From an uncultured bacterium (GTDB lineage: Bacteria; Actinomycetota; Coriobacteriia; Coriobacteriales; Coriobacteriaceae): a DNA stretch of 64,000 nucleotides. A program made the position numbers and the translations under genes. The stretch covers positions 608,516 through 672,515 of the forward strand of contig CAJMQJ010000001.1 of NCBI GenBank assembly GCA_905215525.1, read 5' to 3'. Positions 25,550-32,744 of this stretch are shown here, in pieces; position 1 is the stretch's first letter, and every line of letters starts with the position of its first letter. Under the pieces are notes generated by a model. It saw nothing but the letters and a program-made list of their open reading frames with translations, ran no database searches and was not told the origin of the DNA.

Positions 25550-26662
25550 CTATGCCTCCTCTGCCATGAGGCCGACCGCCCACACCCAGCAGGCGAGCTC
25601 GCGCGCCGTGGCCACGTTCGCCTTGTTGCCGTGCACCCCGCGCGCGAGCAGCGCCTCCCGTCTCTCGACCAGCCTCCGCACGCCCTTGGCGGCATGCCTC
25701 CGGGCGCCCCGGTCCGGGGCCTGGCCCTTGGCGAGGTCCTTCGGCCGCCCGGAGCACGTCAGGTAGTGCCACGCGGCCTCGACCAGCGTCTTTCTCAGGT
25801 GCTTGTTGCCGGCCTTGGTGATCGCGCCCCTGCGGTCGCTCTCCCCGCTGGAGTGCTCGGAGGGCGTCAGGCCGACCCACGCGGCGAACGAGCGGGCGTT
25901 CCTGAACCTGGAGAACTCGCCGGCCTCGAACACGAGGTCGGCGGCGGTCGCGGTGTCGACGCCCTTGAGGCAGCGCAGGGAGTCGACCCTCCTCCTCCAC
26001 CTGGGCTTGCGGGCCTCGGCCCCGACGAGCCCCTCGAGCCTCGACTTCTCCTCCGCCGCCCGCCTGACCGCCTCGACGTAGTAGGCGAGCACCTCCTCGT
26101 CGGCCCCCTCCGCGAACCTTATCGACTCGATCCAGGACCAGTGCGCCCGGGTCCAGTTCCCCTTCCTGCGGCCGGTGGGCGTCCTCTCGTCGAAGACGAG
26201 CCCGTGCCTGAGCAGGAACTTGGAGAGCCGCTGCTTCGAGCGCGAGAGGTCGTCCCTCGCGTCCTCGAGCGCCCTGGTCAGGTCGCGGGCGGCCTCGCAC
26301 TCGTCGTCGGGGACCCACACCTCGACCACGTTGCCGACCGACAGCATGCGGGCGAGGAACTCGGCGTCGTTGCGGTCGTTCTTCCTGCGCCTGTCCGCGC
26401 TGGGCTTGATCATCTTCGAGACGGCGCCGACCACGCAGTCGACCCCCAGGCCGGAGAGCCTCTTCTGCAGGTCGAACCCCGTGACCCCGGACTCGTACAC
26501 GCACCTGGCCCCGGGGTCCACGGACCGGACCCACGCCGCGACGGCCCCGGCGTCGTAGCCGAAGGTCGCGCAGCGCACCTCCCCGGTCATGACGTCGAGG
26601 GAGACGGCCTTTATCGAGCGGGCGTGGACGTCGAGGCCGACGAAGGTGGTAGTATCGAGCAT
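25550..26662 (-). CDS. IS110-family transposase (DEDD type)
   Basis: About 370 residues. The N-terminal RuvC-like DEDD domain shows TTFVGLDVHARSIKA (first Asp), CVYESGVTGF (Glu) and KNDRNDAEFLARML (two Asp). A coiled-coil-like middle follows, and the C-terminal Transposase_20 domain contains LRCLKGVDTATAADLVFEAG and FAAWVGLTPSEHSSG, with GAITKAGNKHLRKTLVEAAW after them, including the catalytic-serine region. The ATG at 26662 is favoured because GGAAGGGG precedes it; another ATG five codons upstream has no ribosome site. Codon use is extremely GC3-rich, indicating recent transfer. Confidence 0.93.
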   Translation of the reverse strand: MLDTTTFVGLDVHARSIKAVSLDVMTGEVRCATFGYDAGAVAAWVRSVDPGARCVYESGVTGFDLQKRLSGLGVDCVVGAVSKMIKPSADRRRKNDRNDAEFLARMLSVGNVVEVWVPDDECEAARDLTRALEDARDDLSRSKQRLSKFLLRHGLVFDERTPTGRRKGNWTRAHWSWIESIRFAEGADEEVLAYYVEAVRRAAEEKSRLEGLVGAEARKPRWRRRVDSLRCLKGVDTATAADLVFEAGEFSRFRNARSFAAWVGLTPSEHSSGESDRRGAITKAGNKHLRKTLVEAAWHYLTCSGRPKDLAKGQAPDRGARRHAAKGVRRLVERREALLARGVHGNKANVATARELACWVWAVGLMAEEA

Positions 26663-26817
26663 GGGAGCCCCTTCCATGAATGCGGCGTGGCCGCCGCGGC
26701 TGAATTAGACACTCACCATTGTCGGCCTGATCCGCGGACTTTCATGCCGGGGGCTCCCAATGTTTTTATGTCCTGCTCATATCGTCTCTGCCGGCAGCTG
26801 GGGACACTCCTTCAGGC

Positions 26818-26873
26818 TAGTCATTGGGGACGTTCTTAAATGACTAGTCGAACAAGAACGTCCCCAATGACGA
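26818..26873. repeat. Family B inverted repeat, copy 3
   Basis: TCATTGGGGACGTTCTT (26821-26837) pairs with AAGAACGTCCCCAATGA (26854-26870). The downstream junction GCGGGGGAGGCGTG plus GACAAT repeats that seen after copy 2. Confidence 0.9.
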
Positions 26874-26930
26874 GGCGGGGGAGGCGTGCGACAATGGTGG
26901 GCGTTGTGTTGTTCGCGCTAAGGAGTTGCC

Positions 26931-27743
26931 ATGTTGTTGTGTCCCGTTTGCCATGAGCCTTTGGTGGACGACGAGCGCGGTGCTGTGTGCGCGGGCGGAC
27001 ACCGGTTTGACCGTGCGCGCGAGGGCTATCTGTATCTGCTGCGCTCGTCCAAGAGCGGCGACTCCATGGGCGATCCCAAGTCGCAGGCGCGCAGTCGTCG
27101 CGACTTTCTTAACCGCGGCTACTACGCGCCGTTGCGCGATGCGATGGTCGAGCTGGTGCGCGAGCAGGCGCCTGGGTGTGCGGCATCTACCGGCACCCCC
27201 ATGACCTTGCTCGATATTTGCTGTGGCGAGGGCTACTACACGAGCGCCATGGGTGCGGTGCCGGGCGTGGATGCTTACGGGTTCGACTTGGGCAAAGAGA
27301 TGGTGCGCCTGGCCGCCAAGCGCGGCGATGCGACCTACTTCGTGGCCAACATGAAGGATATTCCTGTGGCTGATGGTGCCTTTGATATGGTGACCGAGCT
27401 CTTTGCCCCCTTTAACGAGCGTGAGTTTGCCCGCGTGCTGGCACCCGAGGGCTCGCTCTACACCGTGGTGCCGGGTGCTCGGCATCTGTTTGGGCTCAAG
27501 GAGGTGCTCTACGACACGCCATATCTCAACGATGAGAAGCTGCCGAAGACGACCGAGCTGGAGTTGGTGGGAACGCAACGGGTGTCTGCGAACATTACGC
27601 TCCAGACGCAGGCCGACATCGAGGCGGTGTTCCAGATGACGCCGTACTACTACCGCACGCGCCCTGCCGACAAAGAGCGCCTGGCAAACCTGGACACCCT
27701 TCAGACCGATATCGACTTCATCATTGCCGAGTACCGCCACTAA
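26931..27743 (+). CDS. rlmA: 23S rRNA (guanine-N1) methyltransferase, RlmA type
   Basis: 270 residues. The N-terminal zinc finger LLCPVCHEPL...CAGGHRFDRAREGYLYLL (about 2-40) is diagnostic for RlmA(I/II), followed by DSMGDPKSQARSRRDFLNRG. The Rossmann SAM-binding motif LLDICCGEGYYTSAM lies near residue 87-101. The family methylates G745 or G748 in helix 35 of 23S rRNA; the type II enzyme gives tylosin resistance, type I does not, and the two cannot be separated here. AAGGAG precedes the ATG, and an extended -10 box (TGCGACAAT, 26887-26895) lies upstream. Confidence 0.88.
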   Translation: MLLCPVCHEPLVDDERGAVCAGGHRFDRAREGYLYLLRSSKSGDSMGDPKSQARSRRDFLNRGYYAPLRDAMVELVREQAPGCAASTGTPMTLLDICCGEGYYTSAMGAVPGVDAYGFDLGKEMVRLAAKRGDATYFVANMKDIPVADGAFDMVTELFAPFNEREFARVLAPEGSLYTVVPGARHLFGLKEVLYDTPYLNDEKLPKTTELELVGTQRVSANITLQTQADIEAVFQMTPYYYRTRPADKERLANLDTLQTDIDFIIAEYRH

Positions 27744-27753
27744 CCTACCAAAA

Positions 27754-27786
27754 AGGGACAGGTTTATTTTGGCAGGTTTTATCTGG
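27754..27786. repeat. Solo half of repeat family C
   Basis: The sequence AAAGGGACAGGTTTATTTTG followed by GCAGGTTTTATCTGGG matches one arm plus part of the centre of the 102-base palindrome at 49179-49280. It has no opposed arm. Confidence 0.8.
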
Positions 27787-27795
27787 GCAAACGTA

Positions 27796-27829
27796 AAGGG
27801 CCGACCGCGGAGATGTGCGATCGGCCCTT
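27796..27829. terminator. Hairpin between convergent genes
   Basis: AAGGGCCGA (27796-27804) pairs exactly with TCGGCCCTT (27821-27829), followed by GTTGGTT. It can end both rlmA and the convergent membrane-protein gene. Confidence 0.6.
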
Positions 27830-27869
27830 GTTGGTTGCTTGGATGTAGGGGTCAGTGGAAGGCAAGTGC

Positions 27870-28271
27870 CTACAGGCGATCCTTGTTCTCGGCTTTAACG
27901 GCGTGAGCCTGCTGAACAAAGAACAGGTCGTACACCACGATGACAAAGGCGCCAAAGTTGATGGCGTCGCCGCCAAACGCGGGAAGCGTGAGCACGGCCT
28001 GCGCAATCGTGGCGATTGCGGCGACGATGCCGAGCTTAAACGCGCCATCCACCTGCGAAGGCTTGTTGGCGCCCTTGATGCCCGCAACACCTGCGGCAAG
28101 ATCGACAAGACCCTTGATGACAAGTACGGCCGCGGCGAGCATAGCGTTCGGCCCGTACGTGGAATCGAGACTGCCTCGGGCGATGCCGACGCCGGCGATG
28201 ACGAGGCTGGCGATGCCCAAAACAAAGTAAATGAGGGCAAGGATTTTGAGTGTCTTGCGAGCGTAGCTCAT
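27870..28271 (-). CDS. Small four-helix membrane protein
   Basis: 133 residues with four hydrophobic helices (about 8-28, 42-65, 76-97, 101-122). KTLKILALIYFVLGIASLVI opens the protein. The pattern is common in small uncharacterised membrane proteins of gut actinobacteria and clostridia. AAAGGATCC precedes the ATG at 28271; the longer upstream frame has no ribosome site. No function can be assigned. Confidence 0.7.
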   Translation of the reverse strand: MSYARKTLKILALIYFVLGIASLVIAGVGIARGSLDSTYGPNAMLAAAVLVIKGLVDLAAGVAGIKGANKPSQVDGAFKLGIVAAIATIAQAVLTLPAFGGDAINFGAFVIVVYDLFFVQQAHAVKAENKDRL

Positions 28272-28500
28272 GGCTGGATCCTTTCGATACGAGTACGGCC
28301 GATCTGGCGTACCCCCTGTGCTGCACATATGGTGAAGCACATTGTAGTTCAACGCGGCGGCGCATGCGTCTGAAAGCGCTTTAGGCCTGCGCACCTCAAC
28401 CTTTCAAAAAGGAAAGCTGGACGTAAGTCAAATCGATGGCAGCTCATGTGCGGCGCTGCGATGATGAGGATGTAACAAGGAGTTGGTCTAAGGAGGAGCC
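28272..28500. other. Intergenic region with no recognised feature except the ribosome site
   Basis: 229 bases between divergent genes. Apart from AAGGAGGAGCC immediately before 28501, no clear promoter, hairpin or small gene was seen. Confidence 0.4.
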
Positions 28501-28644
28501 ATGATGTACGGAGCAGGGCAAGTGCGTGAGCCGCGGTCGTTGGGAAGGCGCATGGGTGATTCTGTGATCGCTGCCGTGTGCACGGGATTGATGGCGGTGC
28601 TTTGCATTGGGATGCTGTGGGCCATGTCGCATGTGGGACAATAG
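28501..28644 (+). CDS. Small single-pass membrane protein (47 residues)
   Basis: ATG at 28501 is preceded by TAAGGAGGAGCC, one of the strongest ribosome sites in the window. The product has a basic N-terminus (VREPRSLGRRMGD) and one hydrophobic helix (about residues 21-42, SVIAAVCTGLMAVLCIGMLW), ending HVGQ. Its last codons overlap the TGGGACAAT promoter element of rsmJ. No family is known. The size and features fit a membrane microprotein. Confidence 0.55.
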   Translation: MMYGAGQVREPRSLGRRMGDSVIAAVCTGLMAVLCIGMLWAMSHVGQ

Positions 28645-28707
28645 CGGACGGTTGGGTGCCGACATTAACGGCGCCTGCGTATCCGTTTTGCTTGTGAAGG
28701 AGTGCCC

Positions 28708-29412
28708 ATGGGCGTCGTCGATCCCTTTTCTGTTGCTCGGGCCGCGGGGCTTGAGCTGACCGGGAAGCCCGAGGGCCTTACGCTCACCGACGGCACGATG
28801 GAGTTGCGTGCCGATTTTGGCCGCATGCTTCCACGGCTCAAGCAGGGCCGTTTGCAGCAAGAGCTACTGGTGAAGGCTGCGCGCACAAAAGGTATCGAGA
28901 ACCCCTGGGCGATTGACGCCACGGCAGGTTTTGGCGAGGATTCGCTGCTGTTGGCCGCTGTGGGCTTTACCGTCGATTTGTATGAACAGGACTGCGTGAT
29001 CGCGGCGCTCCTTCAGGATGCCCTGGATCGCGCGGCAGATGATCCGGCGCTTGCGGCTGCCGTGGCGCGCATGCGCTTACATGCGGGCGAGGACAGTGTT
29101 GCCGGCCTTCGCCATGCGGCTGAGCTGGTCGAGCGTGGTGAGCTCGCGGCTCCCGATGTGGTGTATCTGGATCCCATGTTTCCCGAGCGCACCAAGAGCG
29201 CGGCGGTTAAAAAGAAGTTCCAGCTCTTGCACCATTTGGAGCAGCCGTGCGCCGATGAGGAGACGCTGGTCGAGGCCGCGCTTGTGCCGCGCCCGCGCAA
29301 GGTCGTTATCAAGCGGCCGGTGAAGGGGCCGCTGCTTGCCGGCGTTAAGCCGAGCTATCAGCTTGCGGGCAAGGCCGTCCGCTACGATGTTTTGGTGCCG
29401 CCGCGTCCGTAG
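28708..29412 (+). CDS. rsmJ: 16S rRNA (guanine1516-N2) methyltransferase RsmJ
   Basis: 234 residues from the ATG that follows GAAGGAG. Motif I ATAGFGEDSLLLAAVGFTVD (about 71-90) and the catalytic VVYLDPMFPERTKSAAVKKK (about 151-170) are the RsmJ/YhiQ signatures. The C-terminus KVVIKRPVKGPLLAGVKPSY matches the family too. It methylates N2 of G1516 in 16S rRNA. The upstream GACAAT (28637-28642) overlaps the stop of the preceding small gene. Confidence 0.92.
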   Translation: MGVVDPFSVARAAGLELTGKPEGLTLTDGTMELRADFGRMLPRLKQGRLQQELLVKAARTKGIENPWAIDATAGFGEDSLLLAAVGFTVDLYEQDCVIAALLQDALDRAADDPALAAAVARMRLHAGEDSVAGLRHAAELVERGELAAPDVVYLDPMFPERTKSAAVKKKFQLLHHLEQPCADEETLVEAALVPRPRKVVIKRPVKGPLLAGVKPSYQLAGKAVRYDVLVPPRP

Positions 29413-29479
29413 CCTGCGCGCGATGGCCGGCGATGTGTCGGTGCCGTGCCGCTGCGTCGGCGTCGCGCCGATGCGGAGC

Positions 29480-29776
29480 CTATTTCCAAGGGTGCGACGT
29501 CAGATGCCATCCGCCGCAGTATTCGCATTTGTAGCAGGCCAGGCCGCGCCGTCCGCGGTTTTCGCAGTCGGCCATAACGGCCTCGGCCTCGGCTCGCGTG
29601 TCGTAACGGTTTTTACGCTCGCACGACTTGTAGCGCCAGGCTTCATCGCGCTCGGCGTCTAGTTCGTCGCAGCGCTCATCTTCGCGTGCAAACAGGTCGC
29701 TCATATCGCCGCCGGTGGCAGCGCCCAAAAACTCGCTTTTGGCTTTTGACCAGGCGGCTCGCTTTTTGCTCCCCAT
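29480..29776 (-). CDS. Conserved small protein with C-terminal CxxC-type metal motif
   Basis: 98 residues. The N-terminus is charged and helical. After KNRYDTRAEAEAVMADCENR comes GLACYKCEYCGGWHLTSHPW (about 78-97), a pattern of CxxC plus W-H that recurs in short actinobacterial proteins and probably binds zinc. The function is unknown. A Shine-Dalgarno-like GGAGAGG lies 13 bases before the ATG, rather far. Confidence 0.7.
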   Translation of the reverse strand: MGSKKRAAWSKAKSEFLGAATGGDMSDLFAREDERCDELDAERDEAWRYKSCERKNRYDTRAEAEAVMADCENRGRRGLACYKCEYCGGWHLTSHPWK

Positions 29777-29852
29777 CTGCTTCGCACCCTCTCCAAACGT
29801 TGGTATTATTGCTCAATCAAAGTGATACCAATAAACGTGAGGTCGCCGCGTG

Positions 29853-30341
29853 ATGATCAGAAAAACCCTCGATACCGACATTCCCGCCGTCATGGCTATC
29901 TATGACGCGGCCCGCGCCTATATGCGCGCACATGGCAACGCCACGCAGTGGCCCGAGGGCACGCCTTCGGCCGAGCAGCTGGCTGCCGATATTGCCGCTG
30001 GTGGCAGTTACGTGTGCGAAGTCGACGGCCGCGTGGTGGCGACGTTTGCCTTTTTACCGGGTCCGGACGAGTGCTATGACGTCATCGAGGACGGTCAATG
30101 GCGCAGCGACACTCCGTATGCCGTGCTGCATCGCGTGGCATCCGACGGCACCGTGCACGGTATCGCGGCAGCGATGTTTGCCTTTGCCAAGGAGCGCGCT
30201 GACCACCTGCGTATCGATACGCATGCGGACAACCTGCCCATGCAGGGCGCCATCGCCAAGGCGGGGTTCGAGCGTGTCGGTATCGTCTATGTGTCCGACG
30301 GCACGGCGCGTGTCGCGTTTGATTGGCTGCGCGAGGCGTAG
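29853..30341 (+). CDS. GNAT family N-acetyltransferase
   Basis: 162 residues. MIRKTLDTDIPAVMAIYDAA starts the fold, the central strand GRVVATFAFLPGPD and the acetyl-CoA loop region leading to LRIDTHADNLPMQGAIAKAG (about 125-145) are as in the GNAT group. A GTG three bases earlier is an alternative start. The substrate is unknown. A terminator hairpin follows at 30376. Confidence 0.88.
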   Translation: MIRKTLDTDIPAVMAIYDAARAYMRAHGNATQWPEGTPSAEQLAADIAAGGSYVCEVDGRVVATFAFLPGPDECYDVIEDGQWRSDTPYAVLHRVASDGTVHGIAAAMFAFAKERADHLRIDTHADNLPMQGAIAKAGFERVGIVYVSDGTARVAFDWLREA

Positions 30342-30375
30342 GAGCCAAGGCACGTATCATCACCCAGCTCAAATA

Positions 30376-30403
30376 AAAAATGGCCCCGAGTGGGGCAATT
30401 TTT
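30376..30403 (+). terminator. Intrinsic terminator after the GNAT gene
   Basis: AAAAATGGCCCC, loop GAGT, GGGGCAATTTTT; a strong stem with a T-run. Confidence 0.88.
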
Positions 30404-30462
30404 GGTAAAACGCGTCGTTGTGGGACTCGCATTGTTACCGCCCCAGATGAACCCGGGCAGAC

Positions 30463-30573
30463 AAAAAGGGGAGGTGCCGGCTTTCGCAAGGCGCGAACCT
30501 ACGAAAATCGCTGCGCGGCAACGCGGAGCGATGAGCTCGGTCGGGGGATAGGGCCCGCTTCGCCCGCCGGCCC
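30463..30573 (-). ncRNA. Candidate structured RNA or leader, unclassified
   Basis: On the minus strand TACAAT (30583-30578) is followed by a GC-rich segment that can fold into several hairpins (for example CGCT/AGCG around 30507-30531 and TTTCG/CGAAA around 30483-30507), then CCCCTTTTT. No open frame with a ribosome site fits this strand. The same bases read on the plus strand would be a long leader for the next gene. It does not contain the SRP RNA apical motif. Confidence 0.25.
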
Positions 30574-30647
30574 GTAAATTGTATCATCCAGTGTGGAACG
30601 AGAGCGCCCGTTGCCGCGTGCGATGGGCTTGCAATAAGAGGAGAGCC

Positions 30648-32651
30648 ATGTCGAAACAAGCGGTCGTTGGAATCTTGGCGCATGTCGATGCCGGCAAGAC
30701 AACGTTGGCCGAGGCCATGTTGTTCAACGCGGGTCGCATTCGCAAGCGCGGCCGCGTGGACGATGGCGATTCGCATCTGGACACTAACGCGATCGAGCGC
30801 GAGCGCGGCATTACGATTTTCTCGTCGCAGGCCGTGCTCGACCATGGCGATACCCACGTCATGCTCGTTGATGCGCCGGGACATGTCGATTTTTCTGCCG
30901 AGGCGGAGCGCACATTGCGCGCACTCGACTACGCGATTTTGGTTGTGGGCGCCAACGACGGCGTACAAGGGCACACCGAAACCCTGTGGCGCCTGCTTGC
31001 GCGCTATGACATTCCGACGTTCATCTATATCAACAAAATCGATTTGGAGCATCCCGGCCGCGAGGTTTTGCTGGCACAACTTGGGCAACGTCTTTCCGAG
31101 GGCTGCCTGGATGCCAGCGAACTGCTGGCGGGCGGCACCGTTCAGGAGGACGCTGCTGCGTTGGACGAGGCGGCGCTCGAGGAGTTTCTTGAGGCGGGCG
31201 AGCTTTCTGTTGCAACGCTGTCGCGCATGGTTGCCGAGCGCAAGCTCTTTCCCTGCTTTGCCGGCTCGGCGCTCAAGGACCAAGGCGTTGACGAGCTGCT
31301 GGATGGCATATGCGCGCTGATGCGTGAACAGGCGTGGCTCCCGGAGTTTGCTGCGCGCGTCTATCGTGTCAGCCGCGGGGATCGTGGCGAGCGCTTGGCT
31401 TGGGTTAAAGTGACCGGCGGCACGCTGCATGCCAAACAGATGATTGACGGACGTTCCGGTGCCGAGGCATGGGAGCAGAAGGTCGATCAGGTACGCATCT
31501 ATAACGGCGAGAAGTATGAGCTTGCCCAGGAAGTTGCCGCTGGCGGCATCTGCGCCGTGACGGGCCTCGCACACGTTCGCCCAGGGGACGCCCTGGGCGC
31601 GGAGCCCGCGGGCGATGCACCTGTCATTGCGCCGGTCCTCACCTATACGGTGCTACCGGGCGAACACGATGTCCATGCGGTGTTTAAAGCGCTGACCGAG
31701 TTGGCGGACGAAGACCCCATGCTCGGCGTAAGCTGGAATACGCATCTTGAGCAGATTCACTTGCAGTTGATGGGAGCCGTGCAGCTCGAGGTCGTGCAGC
31801 GGGTGTTGGCCGATCGCTTTGGCCTTTCGGTTGCGTTTGAGTCCGGCGGCATTCTCTATAAGGAGACGATCTCGCAGCCGGTCGAGGGTGTGGGCCACTT
31901 TGAGCCACTGCGCCATTACGCCGAGGTGCACCTGCGCCTTGAGCCGCTGCCGGCGGGCTCAGGCGTGCAATTTGGTACCGCTACCTCGACTGACGAGCTC
32001 GATCTGAACTGGCAGCGCCTGGCGCTCACCAACGCCATGGAGCGCGATCACCTGGGCGTGTTGACCGGCTCGCCCATCACCGATGTGCGCATTACGCTCA
32101 CGGGCGGCCGCGCGCATGCCAAACACACCGAGGGCGGTGACTTTCGTCAGGCAACATACCGCGCGATTCGCCAGGGTTTGATGCAGGCGCGCGAGGCGGG
32201 TGCGGCGGTACTGTTGGAGCCGTGGTACCACTTTGAGCTCGAGGTGCCGGGAGAGTGCGTGGGCAGGGCGCTCTCGGACGTCACGCGCATGGGCGCCGAG
32301 TACGAGCCGCCGGCGATGGCGGGTGACCGGGCGAAGCTCGTGGGTCGCGTACCGGCATCCGAGGTACAGGATTATGCGCTGGAGGTGGCTGCCTACACGA
32401 GCGGCCGCGGGCATTTGTACCTTGAGTTCGCTGGTTATGCGGCTTGCCATGATGCCGAGCGCATCATCGAGGCGGCCGCCTATGAGCCCGAGGCCGATCT
32501 GCCCAACACGCCCGACTCGGTCTTTTGCGCTCACGGCGCCGGCTATACGGTCAAATGGTACGACGTACCCGCCGCGGCGCACGTAAAGATCGATCCCGCC
32601 ACCTACCGCCCCTATCGCCCCGCCGACGCAAAATTTTTCGGCCACATGTGA
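30648..32651 (+). CDS. TetM/EF-G-like translational GTPase
   Basis: 667 residues. G motifs are intact: GILAHVDAGKTTLAEAML (about 8-25), RERGITIFSS (switch I), LVDAPGHVDF and INKIDLEHPG. The domain order (G, II, III, IV, V) and overall similarity in the first 180 residues follow the ribosomal protection (Tet) group more than EF-G. The domain IV/V tail ends TYRPYRPADAKFFGHM. Many gut actinobacteria and clostridia carry such chromosomal homologues whose role in tetracycline protection is unproven. The ATG follows AGAGGAGAGCC. The stop codon TGA is supplied by the family A hairpin that starts at 32646. Confidence 0.85.
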   Translation: MSKQAVVGILAHVDAGKTTLAEAMLFNAGRIRKRGRVDDGDSHLDTNAIERERGITIFSSQAVLDHGDTHVMLVDAPGHVDFSAEAERTLRALDYAILVVGANDGVQGHTETLWRLLARYDIPTFIYINKIDLEHPGREVLLAQLGQRLSEGCLDASELLAGGTVQEDAAALDEAALEEFLEAGELSVATLSRMVAERKLFPCFAGSALKDQGVDELLDGICALMREQAWLPEFAARVYRVSRGDRGERLAWVKVTGGTLHAKQMIDGRSGAEAWEQKVDQVRIYNGEKYELAQEVAAGGICAVTGLAHVRPGDALGAEPAGDAPVIAPVLTYTVLPGEHDVHAVFKALTELADEDPMLGVSWNTHLEQIHLQLMGAVQLEVVQRVLADRFGLSVAFESGGILYKETISQPVEGVGHFEPLRHYAEVHLRLEPLPAGSGVQFGTATSTDELDLNWQRLALTNAMERDHLGVLTGSPITDVRITLTGGRAHAKHTEGGDFRQATYRAIRQGLMQAREAGAAVLLEPWYHFELEVPGECVGRALSDVTRMGAEYEPPAMAGDRAKLVGRVPASEVQDYALEVAAYTSGRGHLYLEFAGYAACHDAERIIEAAAYEPEADLPNTPDSVFCAHGAGYTVKWYDVPAAAHVKIDPATYRPYRPADAKFFGHM

Positions 32652-32676
32652 CAAAGGGACAGTCCCTTTGTCACAT
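32646..32676. repeat. Family A hairpin repeat, copy 3
   Basis: ATGTGACAAAGGG and its complement around an ACAGT loop. Its first six bases, ATGTGA, are the last sense codon and stop codon of the TetM-like gene. Confidence 0.9.
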
Positions 32677-32680
32677 TCAG

Positions 32681-32710
32681 TTGGTATAACTCGGTATAAG
32701 TTGGTATAAC
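32681..32710 (+). repeat. Three tandem 10-bp repeats upstream of an AAA ATPase gene
   Basis: TTGGTATAAC, TCGGTATAAG and TTGGTATAAC follow one another without gaps. The period equals one helical turn, so a protein could contact the same face three times. Each unit also contains a -10-like TATAA, so it may be both promoter and operator of the gene starting at 32745. Confidence 0.75.
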
Positions 32711-32744
32711 TATTGCTAGCCTTTGCCAATCCGAGGAGGCCGAC

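Larger units (their letters stand above)
25232..26781 (-). mobile_element. IS110-family insertion sequence, IS1111-like
   Basis: A 1550-base element bounded by the inverted repeats TATGAGCAGGACAT (25232-25245) and ATGTCCTGCTCATA (26768-26781). It encodes one transposase on the minus strand. Only about 105 bases separate the upstream end from the transposase start, whereas about 305 noncoding bases follow the transposase stop, the arrangement of the IS1111 branch. No target duplication is evident, as is usual for IS110. The GC content is clearly higher than in neighbouring genes. The exact ends are uncertain by several bases because IS1111 repeats are subterminal. Confidence 0.85.

Noticed and set aside
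25397..26839. A 480-codon plus-strand open frame across the insertion sequence
   Set aside because: It is the antisense of the GC-rich transposase gene; the amino-acid composition is dominated by Pro, Arg, Gly and Ala and no ribosome site or family motif is present.
30463..30583. SRP (4.5S) RNA
   Set aside because: The apical GGAAG and AGCAG motif is missing on both strands.
32681..32710. CRISPR-like short repeats
   Set aside because: Repeats of 10 bases directly abut each other with no spacers and no cas genes are nearby.
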